Shown here: positions 22,642 through 34,419 of the stretch, in pieces
How positions within the stretch are numbered: position 1 is the stretch's first letter
Layout: every line of letters begins with the position of its first letter
NCBI GenBank assembly: GCA_039707655.1
Contig: CM077665.1
Span: 295,248,205-295,312,204, forward strand
Direction of reading: 5' to 3'
Source: Elymus sibiricus
Taxonomy: Eukaryota > Streptophyta > Magnoliopsida > Poales > Poaceae
DNA: 64,000 nt
Translations under genes and position numbers: made by a program
The notes under the pieces: generated by a model
What the model was told of the DNA's origin: nothing
Databases searched by the model: none
What the model saw: the letters and a program-made list of their open reading frames with translations, nothing else

Positions 22642-24158
22642 TGTAGGACCGAAAGTATGTCTAGAGGGGGGGTGATTAGACTACTTGACCAAATAAAAGT
22701 TTTGCCAATACCAAATTTTAGAGTTGAAAGTTTTTAGCATTTCATGGCAAGTCAAGTACACCCTACACATGCAAGTCTAAGAGTATAGCAGCGGAAAGTA
22801 ACAACAAGCATGAGTAGAAAGGATAGGGTAGGAAGATCAAACGCAATTGTACACACGATGATTTTTCCCGTGGTTCCGATAGGTGGTGCTATCGTACGTT
22901 CACATTTATGGAGTCTTCAACCCATGGAGGGTAACGGTCGCGAGAGTCCACGGAGGGCTCCACCCATAAGGGTCCACGAAGTAGCAACCTTGACTATTCC
23001 ATAACGGCTTCCGTCCACGAAGGACTAGCGTCACTATGGGTAGATCTTCACGAAGCAGGCGATCTCCTTGCCCTTACAAACTTCTTGGTTCAACTCCACA
23101 ACACGAAGTAGGAGGCTCCCAAGCGACACCTAACCAATCTAGGAGGCACCACCCTCCAAAAGGTAATAGGCTCGGTAATGACGATGAACTCCTTGCTCTT
23201 GTGCTTCAAGATGATAGACTGCTCAACACACAATCACTCTCTCACAGATTTGGCTTGGTGGAAGAGATGGGATTGGTGGAAAGCAACTTGGGGAGGCTAG
23301 AAATCAAGATCCATATGGTTGGAGTGGAAGATCTTGACCTCAACACAAGGGTAGGTGGCTCTCTCTCAGAAAACTGGATGGGGCAAGAATGGAATAGTTC
23401 TGAGTGCTTCTCTTTCGAGTAGGTGGTGGTGAAGGGGTATATATAGGCATCCCCAAAAATCCAACCGTTACACACAAAATGACCAACTCGGTGACACCGA
23501 TGTGTTAATCTCGGTGGTACCGAAGTGACCAAAAGGTGGCAACTTTTGAATCTCGGTGAGACCGATATAGGAAACTCGGTTGCACCGATAAGGTGACCAA
23601 CGGTCAGATTGACATTCTCGGTGGCGCCGATCCAACAATCTCGGTGGTACCGATATTGTGAATTTGCGTAACAGAAAGTTGGCAACCTAAACTCGGTGGC
23701 ACCAGAATGGAATCGGTTGCACCGAAGTGGCTAGGGTTTGGCTGAGTCTGTCTGAGTTTGGGAATCGGTGGCACCGAGTGGAAAGTGTTGGTTGCACCAA
23801 TTTTGAATATTTGGCTATGGACAGACTTTGTGGAAGAGCTTGTGGGTGTTTTTGGTGACTATCACTTGTGCACGTATGAGCATTTTGTTCACCAATCAAA
23901 ACCTTACCCCCTTTTAATAGTATTGGCTTTCCTATGGACTCAAAGTGATTTCTCACAAATGTAAAAAGTAGAGTCCTCTTGCTTGAAGCTTTGCCAATCC
24001 ATTTCCTTGCATCTTGGGGTATTTCCACAATCTACATAATCCTTTTGCCATCCCTATCATTTAACTTTTCCTGAAATATACTTAGTGGAAACATTAGTTC
24101 AATGACTTATATGTTATTATTAATTACCAAAACCACCAAGGGAGCAAATGTGCTTTCA
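22642..24158 (-). repeat. Sirevirus-like 5' LTR (right) with palindrome array
   Basis: 1,517 bp. Promoter TATATATA at 23439-23446. Upstream in minus sense are about nine copies of the 13-mer TCGGTNNNACCGA, starting at about 23488, 23511, 23553, 23577, 23618, 23641, 23695, 23711 and 23766; the 23695 copy is degraded. Each copy is a perfect or near-perfect inverted repeat, a possible site for a dimeric host factor. Confidence 0.9.
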
Positions 24159-24163
24159 AGATG
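24159..24163 (+). repeat. AGATG target-site duplication, right
   Basis: Second copy of the 5-bp duplication flanking the complete Sirevirus-like element. Confidence 0.92.
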
Positions 24164-25746
24164 GCAAAACTCGTGGATACCCCGGTCACTGCGGAAAACC
24201 AGGAAGAGCGCAATGTGGAGCTGACCAAATTGCGTAGTCAAATAATTGATGTACAGAAGGAGATTGATGCTGAAAATGCACGGATGGCGGATTTGCAGGC
24301 TCGCATACATCAAGAGACGGAGAGCCTTAAGGCCGAGGCCTGGCGATTAGGAGTTGAGAGAGAGGCATCAGAGGCGGTTTACGAGAGAAGACACCACCGT
24401 GGACTACCTCCGAACCTTGAGCCACAACAGCTTTTTAACGCCCCACAACAGACACCAGGAACTGTTCAGCAACCCGGGAATAGGCAAGAGGAACCAGCTC
24501 AATCCCCGCCTACTCAATCCCCGCCCAGGCGATTTCAGACGCTGCGAGGCCACTTTTCCAATCCTGTTGACAACATGCTGGCTGCAACCCAGAATTTGGA
24601 GGCATTACCTGTTAACGGAAACTCCCCTCTTGAGGTTGAAGCTAGAAACGCCATCAAGATGGTAAAGACTGTTGTTGTTCAATAGGCACAATATTCGTAC
24701 AGCCGGGATCAGATGCATTCCACTCCCTATGCTAGCAAGGGTCGTCATGTGGAGTCCCCGACTGTTTCTAGCAGCGGGCGAAGACAGCAGCTTCAGGTCT
24801 CTCCAACCCGTCTCATGCCATCAGACGCCCAGGCAGTTTTTGATGCTGCGAGAGGCGCATGATAGGCAGAAGCAGAAGCAGCAGCATGGGCAATCCAGCA
24901 ACTTCACCCTCAACCGACGAGTTTGGGGGCTGGGTCCAACAGGACGATTGGTATACCGTGTTTATCCCCGGCACTTCGCACTGAGCGCATGCCCAAAGAT
25001 TTCAAAGGGCCTCGTAAGGTGCCTAACTATACGGCAGATCTTGAGCCGACGTCTTGGATTGAGAGTTATGAGTTGGCAATGGACATGCTGGATGTCGGTG
25101 ACGCTGTATGTGCCAAATACTTAACCATGATGTTGGAAGGACCGGCTCGGACATGGTTGAAAAACTTGCCGCCTAACTCCATCAACACATGGGCCGAGCT
25201 GAAAGAGCGATTCATCAAGAATTTCCGAGGAACCTACAAGAAGCCTATGACAATAGTAGACCTACAGCATTGCGTTCAACGAGTAGACAAGTCGGATCAC
25301 CATTGGACTCGCCGGGTCGAAGAAATCATCCACTTATAGGACAGCATCACAGCGGCTCAAGCAGTCCTAATGTTGGAAAAGAACTGTCACTTCTAGCCTT
25401 TGGTCCAGAAGCTCGGGCGGCTCAAGCGAAAGTTCAAGACATGGGCGATTAATGGACGTTCTCACCAGATATGCTGAGTCGGATAGCACGAATGATCCCG
25501 GCTCAGATGAGGACAAGACCACCAAAGGCAACAAAGCTGAAGGAGGGAAAGATCAACACGGTTTAGGAGGCAACCAGGGGGCTTAAAGTAATAGGCGGAA
25601 GCAGCCGGACGGCGGGTCACACTTTGTGGCCAACACTAATACAGGTTTCAAAAACAAGCGCCGGAACGGTCGACCGGGAGGAGCTTACAATGGGAATAAA
25701 CCTCGCAATTATGAGGAGGCGCTTAAAGCACCCTGCCCTAAGCACA
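24164..25746 (+). pseudogene. gag: Gypsy gag (right of nested element)
   Basis: Continues the gag interrupted at 16341. First part (to 24685) is a charged, probably coiled-coil segment (NVELTKLRSQIIDVQKEIDAENARMADLQARI), then a Pro/Gln-rich linker. A second frame (24983-25339) holds the retrotransposon gag core: RMPKDFKGPRKVPNY, WIESYELAMDMLDVGD, MLEGPARTWLKNLPPN, WAELKERFIKNFRGTY. Frames differ between parts and there are stops (24683, 25337), so the gene is dead. The last recognised piece, NYEEALKAPCPKH, is cut at 25746 by the next LTR. No protease or pol follows. Confidence 0.82.
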
Positions 25747-28700
25747 TGTCACACCCTGTGCTTATATCACTTTGCTATGCTTGGATTTACAAAATTTGGA
25801 ACCAATTAAAACTTTTTGAGTGCATGTGCTTGTTTGATTTGTTTGATGCTTGTTTGCTTGTTTGGTTGTTTGTGTATGGCACTCTTAGGTTCTACTGCTC
25901 TCCATATTCATCTTCCTTGATCCAAACTTATTACCCAATGATCATGCCATGTAAATAGTACCCAAAACTATTTTTATCAAATATTATTTTGGCCAAAAAG
26001 GATTTATTCAAATTAGGTTTTCAAAAGCCCCTGAATTGAGGTTTGTACTGCAAGTCCTCAAATTGGGTGGATCCTTTTTCCCCAAAGACTTTATTTGGAA
26101 CCTACTATATATATGACTTCCCAAAACCACCAAATATTAATTTTAAAGATTATTTTGCTATTTTATTTAAAGGCTTTTTCTTAAGGTCAGAAATGGTTTT
26201 TCATAGGGAAAAATTATTTAAATGCTTTAAAAATATTTGAGAAAATTTAGGGAAACTCAGTGGACATATATTTTCCATATATATGAGTTTCAACACATGG
26301 TCATGTTCAAAAGCATGGGCAAAACCCAAATCAAGCTTTTGAAATATTTCTGTAAGAAATATTCTCAATAAATTCCAGGAAAATTCCAGCAAGACACACA
26401 TGCCATATGTGATGAGCTTGCAAAGTTTCATCTCAATCCCCCTTTATTTGCTTCACCAAAATATTCCAAATCAATTCCTGTCCAGAGCCAAATTTGAGCA
26501 ACTTTACATTGTGAAGTTTCTTCCCTTGACCCCAAACTTTGTGGGCACGTGTTAAACCCCAAATAATGATACCACACCAAGTGGTGTATTTGTGGGAGGT
26601 GAAATGCATGCCTAGATCTACAGAAATCCGATTCTGTTGATTTTTGGGGTTTTACAAAGTTACATTGTGAACTTTTTTCAATCAGGCTCAAACTTGGTGA
26701 TCAACCCTAATTCTAACCACCATTTGACCCTATCAAATCTTATGGCAAGCAAAGCCCATTTGCTTGCCCTAATCCACATCAAACACATTCTGCATACTTT
26801 GTAAAAAAACATGTTTGACCCCCTTTATCTGTTCTCCTTAGGTCCAACTTTTTACCACACCTTCTTACAATGCTCAATCACCTCCAGTAAAAACCCAAAG
26901 TCCATAACCCACTGGTTGGTAGGGTAAAACCTCCATTTTCTTCTCTGGACAGCCCCTTTCTCTCTTTCCTTCAACCTCTCTCCTCTCCCTTAGGCCTTCC
27001 AGAGCATCCAATGCCTCCCAGGGACTATTTTTATCCCTCTAGATTCCCTAGACACTAGTGGCCGCGAGCAAAACGCCGCTGGCATGCGATGGCATGCCAA
27101 ACGGGCGCTCCAGAGCGCGCTACAGTGCCCGACCGCACTGTAGCCGGTACCCAATCGCTTGCCCCGACCACCTCGAGCCCCTCCCTCTCCCCCGTTGGTC
27201 GGCCTCGACGTCCGGGACACGCGGCGCCCCTGTCCCCCTCCTCTATCCTCCTCCTTCTCCCTCCTCCCGCCCGTGCTGAGCGCCGCCTGGCTAGGCCAGT
27301 GAGCAAGCTCACACGCGCGAGCTCCCCCTCTCTCTCCTTTGCTTGCCTCGCCCGTGGACTGACCCCAGGAACACCCCCGGGCAAGCCCCGTGTGCTCCCT
27401 CCTCCTCCAGCGACCAGCCCAACCTCGCCGGCGCACGGGTCCGCGATGGACTCACGTCCCGGCTATAAAAAGGCTCATCGAGCCCCCACTCTCCTCCTCT
27501 GGCCCTCTCCGACACTCAATCGTCCCCTGCAAGCCCCCATTTGGATTCCCCGAGCACCAGTGCTCGAGATCGACCGAGGCGCCGTCGCATCGGGGCCCCA
27601 TCGATCTTGGGTTACCGGCCTGCTCTAGTCCTCCTCTCCCTCTCTCTAGGTCCGTAGGGTCCCCCTGACCCTTTTACCCTTCCTCCCCGTCCATTTCCAG
27701 CCAATAAATAATGCCGGCGACCTCCTCCCGAATCGGCTCCGCCGTGTTTTCCCGTCGCCAGTGAACCAGTGCGTCTCCGGCATCCCCTCCACCTCCAGAG
27801 GAACGGCGGCTCGACGCTGAGTCCGTTCCTGCCCTCAGATCCCCTCGCCGTGCCCGCCTTCGCCATCGGTGAGCGCCGTCCCCTTCCTGTCGAGAGGAAG
27901 GAGATGACAGGTGGCCCCCACCTGTCATCCTCTCCTCTCTCTCTCTCCCTCTCTGTGAGACTGACGCCAGGGGCCCGCCTGTCGGGTTTGAACCCAGACG
28001 GCACGCGCGCCCCGGCTCGCCCAGGCCTGGCTCGTCCTCAGGCCGGTCCAGCTGGGTCTGTTCTAGCCCAGTTGGCTCTGAGGCCTTTTTCTTTTTCATT
28101 TTGCTCCAGTTTTTCAAAAAATCCAGTGAATTAAATAAAACTCCAATGCCAAATATTTTTCCACCATAATTCCTGTAATATTCTATAGAATTTAACAGTG
28201 ACACTTGTGTAATTTTGTGAAAATGTTTTATGTAATGATTCTATTAAAACCTAGCTTTTAATATTTTATTGCCTCTGTTTAAATAGTTTTCAAAATGTTT
28301 TTCACAACAAAACCTTAGACAAACATTTTTAGAATATCTTGTAGTATTTATCAGAGTGGGGTAACATTTTAGAAGTAAAGTTTGTTCTCTATTTTTGTTG
28401 TGATGCTTATTATTACCGTTATTTATCGCAACGATAGATTGCGCTATTGACGAGGGAGTTGGACCCAAAGACTTTGAAGACCCCGAGGACTTTGTTGAGC
28501 CTGGCAAGCAGCCCTTTGATCATGACTATGAAACCTCTTTTTGCATGGCATATAGCACATTATTTCTTGATGATGATCATGTTGATGTGGTGACCACTAC
28601 GGTGGGATGCCTTCGATACTTTCTTGTTGATACTTGCATCGTGCATGACCCTACCATTCTTATGAGGGTTGTGCGGGTGGGAGTAGTTAGGTTGCTAGTA

Positions 28701-30018
28701 GTTGCTACACAAGTGGGACGGGAATATGCATGGTGATGGAAACATAAATGATTTCAAAGACTTTACGAAAACCTCGTCGGGTGCCACTATTGCCCGAGGG
28801 AGATGTTGTTGAGCTAGGTAACCACTTAATAAAGAAGTTGTGTACCGAAGCAAGTGAGTGTGTGTGTTTTCGAAAATGGATTAGATTTAAGATTTGTCGA
28901 CCGTCCCAACCTTACATGCACAACCACGATACCCCTTATGGGACGGGGCTTTGTTGAATAACTTGTTGGGTACTAGCATAGAGCCCGCATTACTAGTGGC
29001 GGGAGTGACGAGGTCACTTTCGATACGGGGTCATGCCTGGAAGGGCGACCATGCACTGTGTTTACAGGCACCGGGCACTCCGTTGTGTTCCTTCATGGAT
29101 GATACTGTGTAGAGCAAGGCTCGTGTTTGTACATCATGAAGACACGGATCAACGAGTGGACTCTTTGTTTAGTATCGTCAGGGGAAAGGCATTGTTCGGG
29201 TGCTTACCTCGGGTATGTAATATACCGCAAGTCGTGGATGACACGGAAGTTTCCCGAGTCTTGTGGGTAAAGTGTGTAACCTCTGCAGAGTGTAAAACTA
29301 TTCGAATAGCAGTGTCCATGGTCAAGGACAGTTGGGTGGTGCTGCTTAAACTATGTCCTGGGTTTTCATAAACTTGGTGTGAGTGTGTGGTTAACAAAGA
29401 TGGAATACTCGAGACAAGTCGGATGACTTGACATGATGAATGAACATGAGATGTTTAGACCTTGATTATATTGATATCGGTAACCTGTTTATGCGGGTAC
29501 TTGTATCCTCTTGATGTAGGCTATTACTAGTTATCTTGATCATGTCATTGCACTCAAATTAGCTTTCCGCAAAACTTACCTACTTAGTGTTATATCATGC
29601 ATTGTTATACCTTGTTCCAAAACATGGGTTGCTTGCGAGTACATTCAAAGTACTCATTGGCTTGCCACTGGTTATTTAATTGGCCAGGCATGGAAGAGCA
29701 GGAATATGGCGAAGAGTTCGTTGGTGACGAACATGCGGACTAGGACTCTTCCCTGTCAGAATGCTTGTAGGTTTAAGGCAGATGTCATGGGTTCACGCTT
29801 CCGATCATGACTTTCCGCTGCTTGTTATGTTTAAGTGTTTGGCCCTTGCGGCCCTATCTATGTAAGACTTGACCTTCATGGTCTTTATTTGTGTAAGACA
29901 CTAAATGTGGATGTAAGACTCTTGTTATTCAGCTTCTGTGTGTTCAGTGAGCATTGATCTCTGGGATTACTGTACACGTGCATTCGGTGATCATGACTTA
30001 TGAGTCGGAGTCCCCACA
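25747..30018 (+). mobile_element. Very long Gypsy 5' LTR (4.27 kb)
   Basis: Runs from TGTCACACCCTGTGC to GTCGGAGTCCCCACA, four bases before a primer site. The upstream 1.2 kb is A/T-rich; 27000-28080 is CpG-rich with the promoter box TATAAAAA at 27464-27471; the remaining 2 kb (to 30018) has no coding sequence. Frames in the GC-rich part are composition-driven and not conserved proteins. The length recalls BAGY-1 of barley, a 14-kb Gypsy with LTRs of about 4 kb (from memory, not verified). Confidence 0.72.
27464..27471 (+). promoter_or_regulatory. LTR core promoter TATA box
   Basis: TATAAAAA in a CpG-rich block about 1.7 kb into the LTR, followed by a pyrimidine-rich stretch where transcription would start. 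Inferred from motif and position only. Confidence 0.55.
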
Positions 30019-30022
30019 GAGC

Positions 30023-30035
30023 TGGTATCAGAGCC
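30023..30035 (+). promoter_or_regulatory. Primer-binding site, initiator-Met tRNA
   Basis: TGGTATCAGAGCC, four bases after the LTR end, plus orientation. Confidence 0.88.
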
Positions 30036-30195
30036 ATCCTGACTGTTGGAAGCCCTTAGTTAGCATGGACGTTAGTTAGGATAAAACTGTTTTCAAAACT
30101 ACACCTAGCACCTATACTTAGGAGTTCTGCACTTCTTACCTCTTCTAGTCTTCTCACAGCACTATACTGACTCTCCTCCCTCCAAACCTTTGTAG

Positions 30196-30837
30196 ATGGC
30201 CGTCGTACCCGAAGCCCTCCTAGCATCTAGCTTATCCCTACTCCTTGGGGATAGCCTGGAGAAGTACCAGTTTCGCCAACCACCCGTCCTCCTCTACCAC
30301 GAGCACTGGGTCGATGCCATCACAAAGGAGTATCACGTTGAAGTGTTCGTGAAGGCAAATGACTCCCCGACCAGTTGGTTCTTTGAAGGACCACAGATGG
30401 AGACCTTGGCACTCGCAGTCGAGACAGCTGCACGGAAGGCACTCATCCACCTTCGAGGCATCATTCCAGAGATGGCCGACGAGCCCGCTACTCATTACCT
30501 ACCCATCAAAAAGGACGACATCGGCGAAAGTCAGACACTGGTTCCATCCAAGGAGGAAGGCGTGCCCCTCAGATTTCATACCTACTTCAGCCTCTCCGCT
30601 TATAGTCTCGTTCACAACCTGATTAAGGAGTCCGTGAAGGTCCGCCAGGAATTTCACCACATTCGAGAGCTACTCCGCCAAACCACTTACATCTTGAACC
30701 AAGGACGAATAGCAACCTCTGGATTTTCGTCGCATGTTTCGGGCATGGCGAACATGGGCATCATGCCAGAAGGAGTCCCAGCAAGCAACCAAGTCTTCCT
30801 TCCTCTTGGGCAGGAAGCAGAGCACTCCACCACCTGA
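30196..30837 (+). CDS. Leader ORF upstream of gag, possible dsRBD-like fold
   Basis: Intact 213-codon frame starting 160 bases after the primer site and ending 281 bases before the gag coding region becomes recognisable. It is not gag: there is no zinc knuckle and no gag core. Residues about 35-85 read as two or three beta strands (YHVEVFVKAN, SWFFEG) followed by an Ala-rich helix (ALAVETAARKALIHL), resembling the C-terminal helix of a double-stranded RNA-binding domain. Proteins with a similar AARKAL motif occur in grass retroelement leaders, as I recall. The second half is helical and polar. That it stays open while the adjacent gag has several stops is notable. Function unknown; the dsRBD reading is a guess. 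Confidence 0.55.
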   Translation: MAVVPEALLASSLSLLLGDSLEKYQFRQPPVLLYHEHWVDAITKEYHVEVFVKANDSPTSWFFEGPQMETLALAVETAARKALIHLRGIIPEMADEPATHYLPIKKDDIGESQTLVPSKEEGVPLRFHTYFSLSAYSLVHNLIKESVKVRQEFHHIRELLRQTTYILNQGRIATSGFSSHVSGMANMGIMPEGVPASNQVFLPLGQEAEHSTT

Positions 30838-31117
30838 GTCCGAGAACCCCTAGGGTAGGATCAGTCGTGTACCCCTCATGTGAAGTCAAATCCGTGTAAT
30901 GGTTCATATGAAACCATGTGTCCTTGTTGTTTTCTTTTGTTCTTTGTATTCCGATGCAAGTCGCGCTTTTGCCTTAGGCAACATGTAAGCGACTCCATCA
31001 TCTATCTTATCTTAATATATGTATCGGTCTTTCGACCTTCGTTTTACCACACTTGCACTATACCAACCCCCTTAGGCGCGCTTTCTCCATTATTGCTTTT
31101 CCTCTCGTCTATCCCAG

Positions 31118-33033
31118 TTATTTGACTTGGCTGCTCCAAACAGGAAGGTGACTGCAACCCACAACAGCTTCTTCACCAACCCTGAAGCCAGCAACTCTAG
31201 CCAGTAACAGGGAGCTGGTGGGACTGCTCAGGCTGGAGGACACCAGGAGCAGCCACAAGGCGACATTCCCCCGCCACCACCTCCACCGGAGAACATGACC
31301 ATGGCTCAGTTTCTCCAAGTTCTCCGGGAGGAACGCCAAGCCAACACTGCTACTATCCAGCAGATTGCCCAAGTCCTTGTGAACAACCAGCAGCAAGGCA
31401 GGAACGGCAATGGCCGCTCCACTCTGTCTGAGTTCATGAGGAATTCGCCCCCAACCTTCATCGAGACTGCTGAACCACTGGATGCCGATGACTGGAACCG
31501 CACCATCGAGGACCTCCTTGCACTGGTCAATTGCAATGAGGATCGTGAGAAGGTGTTGTATGCCTCTCACTGCCTCGGAGGTACCGCCAGAGCTTGGTAG
31601 GATGGATTCATGTTCATGCAAGGCGATTGTGTGATCACCTGGGATAACTTCAAGGAAGGGTTCTGCACCGCCCACATTCCTTCTGGGATCATGGGTATCA
31701 AGAAGAGAGAATTCCGAGCACTGAAGCAAGGAAGTGGCTCTGTCAAGGAGTATATGCAGAAGTTCAACCTGCTGCCAAGGTATGCACCTGAAGATGTCAA
31801 CACGGAGGCTGCTAAGATGGAACGCTTCATGGAAGGACTTCAGCAAACCCTGCAGTATCAGCTCACCGCCTGCGACTGTCGGACCTTCTTCGACCTGGTG
31901 AACAAGGCCCTCATGCTGGAAGACAAGCGTCATGCAATAGACGACACTCGCAAGCGCAAGATGACCAGCAAGGGTAGTTCCAGCAACCAGAAGCCTCGCC
32001 CCTGGCAGCCAGCCCCAGCCTAGCCAACCTATCAGCCGCAGCAGGCTAGACCTCATGCACCTCGTCCGAGCTACCAGCCTCAGCAGTATGCCAATCCAAG
32101 GCTAGCTTACAACAACCCCAATAACAACAACGGTGGCAGGAACAACAACAACAACAACAACTATGGTCAGGTCACTTGCTTTGGGTGTGGTCAGGCTGGA
32201 CACATCTCTAAGCAGTGCCCCAACAAGAAGCCAGATGCACCGTGCCCCAATGCGCCCAACCAAGGTCATGGCCGTGGAGCGCCACCAAGGAGCCCAGCTC
32301 CCCGCAACCAGCCCAACAATGGCAAGGGTCGTGTGAATCACGTCACCGCTGAGGAAGCCCAGGAAGACCCGGACGTCATACTGGGTACGTTCCTCGTCAA
32401 CTTAACCCCAGCAACCCTACTGTTTGATTGTGGAGCTTCGCATTCTTTTGTCACTCAAAAGTTTGCACTAGAGAGTGATATGAAGCCTACACCCCTGGGT
32501 AGTCATATGTTGATACAAACCTCGGGTTCGATTATGAAGTCCAAGATAGGATGTAAAGGAGTTGAGATTATCATCAATGGGGTAGACTTCCTAGCAGACC
32601 TTATAGTTCTGGATTCACCAGGCTTGGACGTCATCCTTGGCATGAATTGGTTGACCAAGAACCAAGGCTACTTGGACTGTGCCAAGAGGATCATTACCAT
32701 AACCAATAGCCAAGGAGTAGAAGTCAAGTATGCTCCCAACCCTGCCTCCACTCGAACCCCTCAGGTTAATTGTCTGTCGGGAATTGAGTTGGATCAAGTG
32801 CCGGTGGTATGCGAATACCCCGACGTTTTTCCTGATGAGCTGCCCGGAATGCCTCCTGACCGCGACATTGAGTTCATCATCGAGCTAATGCCCAGAGCAA
32901 GACCCATCTATAAGAAGCCCTATAGAATGGGAACCGAAGAGTTGGCTGAATTGAAGAAGCAACTGGCAGAGCAGCTCAGAAAAGGATTCATTCGCCCTAG
33001 TGTCTCTCCTTGGGGATCACCTTTTCTATTTGT
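31118..33033 (+). pseudogene. Gypsy gag-protease-RT (start), interrupted
   Basis: Order: gag core from about 31295 (FLQVLREERQAN, FIETAEPLDADDWNRTIEDL, CHFGGT-type motif as CLGGTARAW), zinc knuckle CFGCGQAGHISKQC (32179-32220), aspartic protease LFDCGASHSFV (32422-32454) with VILGMNWL, and the beginning of RT (YKKPYRM to GSPFLFVV). In-frame stops lie near 31206, at 31598 (TAG, consistent with a former Trp) and near 32022. At 33034 a Copia element is inserted in the RT start, and the rest of pol does not reappear anywhere in the window, so it is deleted or lies elsewhere. An (AAC)n tract at 32144-32160 encodes a poly-Asn stretch before the knuckle. Confidence 0.88.
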
Positions 33034-34419
33034 TGTTGGAGATATGCCCTAGAGGCAATCATGTATGATGATATTTCCTATGTGTTTATGAATAAAGATA
33101 GTCCTTGGACATTATCCGTGATGTGTATTAACAAGTACGTGACTTGTTTGTGAGACTATGCATTGTATGATGACTGTCCTAAATGGTCCCTAGTCGAAAG
33201 AGCTGTGTGGACGCTCAGCCAGTTAGACTAGCATATGACACGGTGGATGGTTTGGTCTCACTGACCATGTAGCATTGGATGCTAGCGGGATAATATGGAC
33301 TCAGAAAGATCTGGTCGGATTCGACGTAGTCGGATCCGAGTCGAGATAAGGTCTGAGTTGGACAGACCCAACTATGAGATGCAGTGATAGGTCATCTGTG
33401 AGTCTCTAGTACAACATACGTTCTATGTCCTAAGACCTGAGCTGGCGCATGTACTTGGGATGGTGACAGACTTGCTTTGGTCCGACCAAACGCTACTCCG
33501 TGACTGGGTAGTTACAAAGGTAGGTTTTGGGCTTGTCCTGACCCATGCTACGAGACATGGTCGAGCAAGAAGGGATTTGCCCCTCCTGTTAGGAGAGATA
33601 TACTCTGGGCCCCTCGTGTGATACGACCAAGATAAGCATGGCCATGCGACAAGGATTATGAGATAATCCGGTTTGTGGTCAGTATCACCGAAACGAGAAA
33701 GAGGTCGTGCGGCAACAAGGATGACCATGTCGCCTTGAGCACGACAACATATATCGTGTGGCAAAGGGAACGGAAGTGTGATGTACAGGTTCGCCTAACC
33801 AGCTTCATCGGACACTTGGAGTCGGCACGCTTTGCTAGAGGCCGCTACCGACTAGTCGAGTCAGATGTAATCTAACTTGCGACCAAGTGAACGAGAACCT
33901 AAGGGGTCGCGCGCTTAAGGGAAGAAACTAAATGTGGGCTTTAGGATCCGTGCGAGGCCCAAGAGTTGAGCCTGCGCCGGATGCCTATATATAGTGGAGG
34001 TGCGGCACACCCATACGGTTGATCGCTTCGGCGCCATCATTAGGGCTTTGCATGTGTTGCAACTATCCACCTCCACTTGCCACCGCCGACTGTGTGATCG
34101 GACCTAGCAGTCCGCCGCACGGTGTTCCTCCTGCACGCACGGATACCATTAGAAGCGGTGCACTTGCGCCGCTCCGGCGAACCTGCACGTGGGATCCGGC
34201 GACCGGCTGTTCGAGGGAGATCGGATCGGCCGTTCAAGGGAGATCGGATGAGGAGGAGACGGACCACGCGAACGCGCTGCCCCAACTCTACTTCCGCTGC
34301 ACGGCACTACGCGTCTAGTGGTAACGAAATGTGATCCATCTCCGTAGCATGTTCTTGGATGTTCTGCGCATAGAAAAAAAATTAATTGGCATGCGATGCA
34401 CCTACGGTAGAACCCAACA
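33034..34419 (+). repeat. Copia 5' LTR
   Basis: 1,386 bp. TATATATA at 33986-33993 marks the promoter. It is followed by AGTCGTATCAGAGCC, a slightly degraded initiator-Met primer site (34419-34433). Confidence 0.88.

Larger units (their letters stand above)
16342..24158 (-). mobile_element. Complete non-autonomous Sirevirus-like Copia element
   Basis: 7,817 bp with two near-identical 1.5-kb LTRs, AGATG duplication, initiator-Met primer site (22628-22639) and polypurine tract (17858-17874). The internal region has a large gag and a small 3' ORF but no protease, integrase or RT, so it would depend on enzymes from a relative. Sirevirus features seen: long gag with zinc knuckle and coiled-coil-like tail, palindrome array upstream of the LTR TATA box, and repeated GGGGGAG purine tracts. 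It resembles the Maximus group of Triticeae, from memory. Confidence 0.9.

Noticed and set aside
27000..28134. Several GC-rich open frames (up to 179 codons) on both strands, looking like a host gene
   Set aside because: They overlap on both strands, are low-complexity Pro/Arg/Ser, show no domain, and lie within the long LTR around its promoter.
28400..29400. Possible gene in the U5 part of the long LTR (frames of 63-112 codons)
   Set aside because: Short, on several frames, no motif, and bounded by LTR sequence running to the primer site.
30238..30495. Minus-strand frame opposite the leader ORF
   Set aside because: Shadow of the plus-strand ORF; no independent features.
31118..32056. Minus-strand frame of 312 codons opposite the Gypsy gag
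   Set aside because: It runs antisense to recognisable gag coding sequence; its Leu-rich composition follows from the gag codons and no domain is seen.
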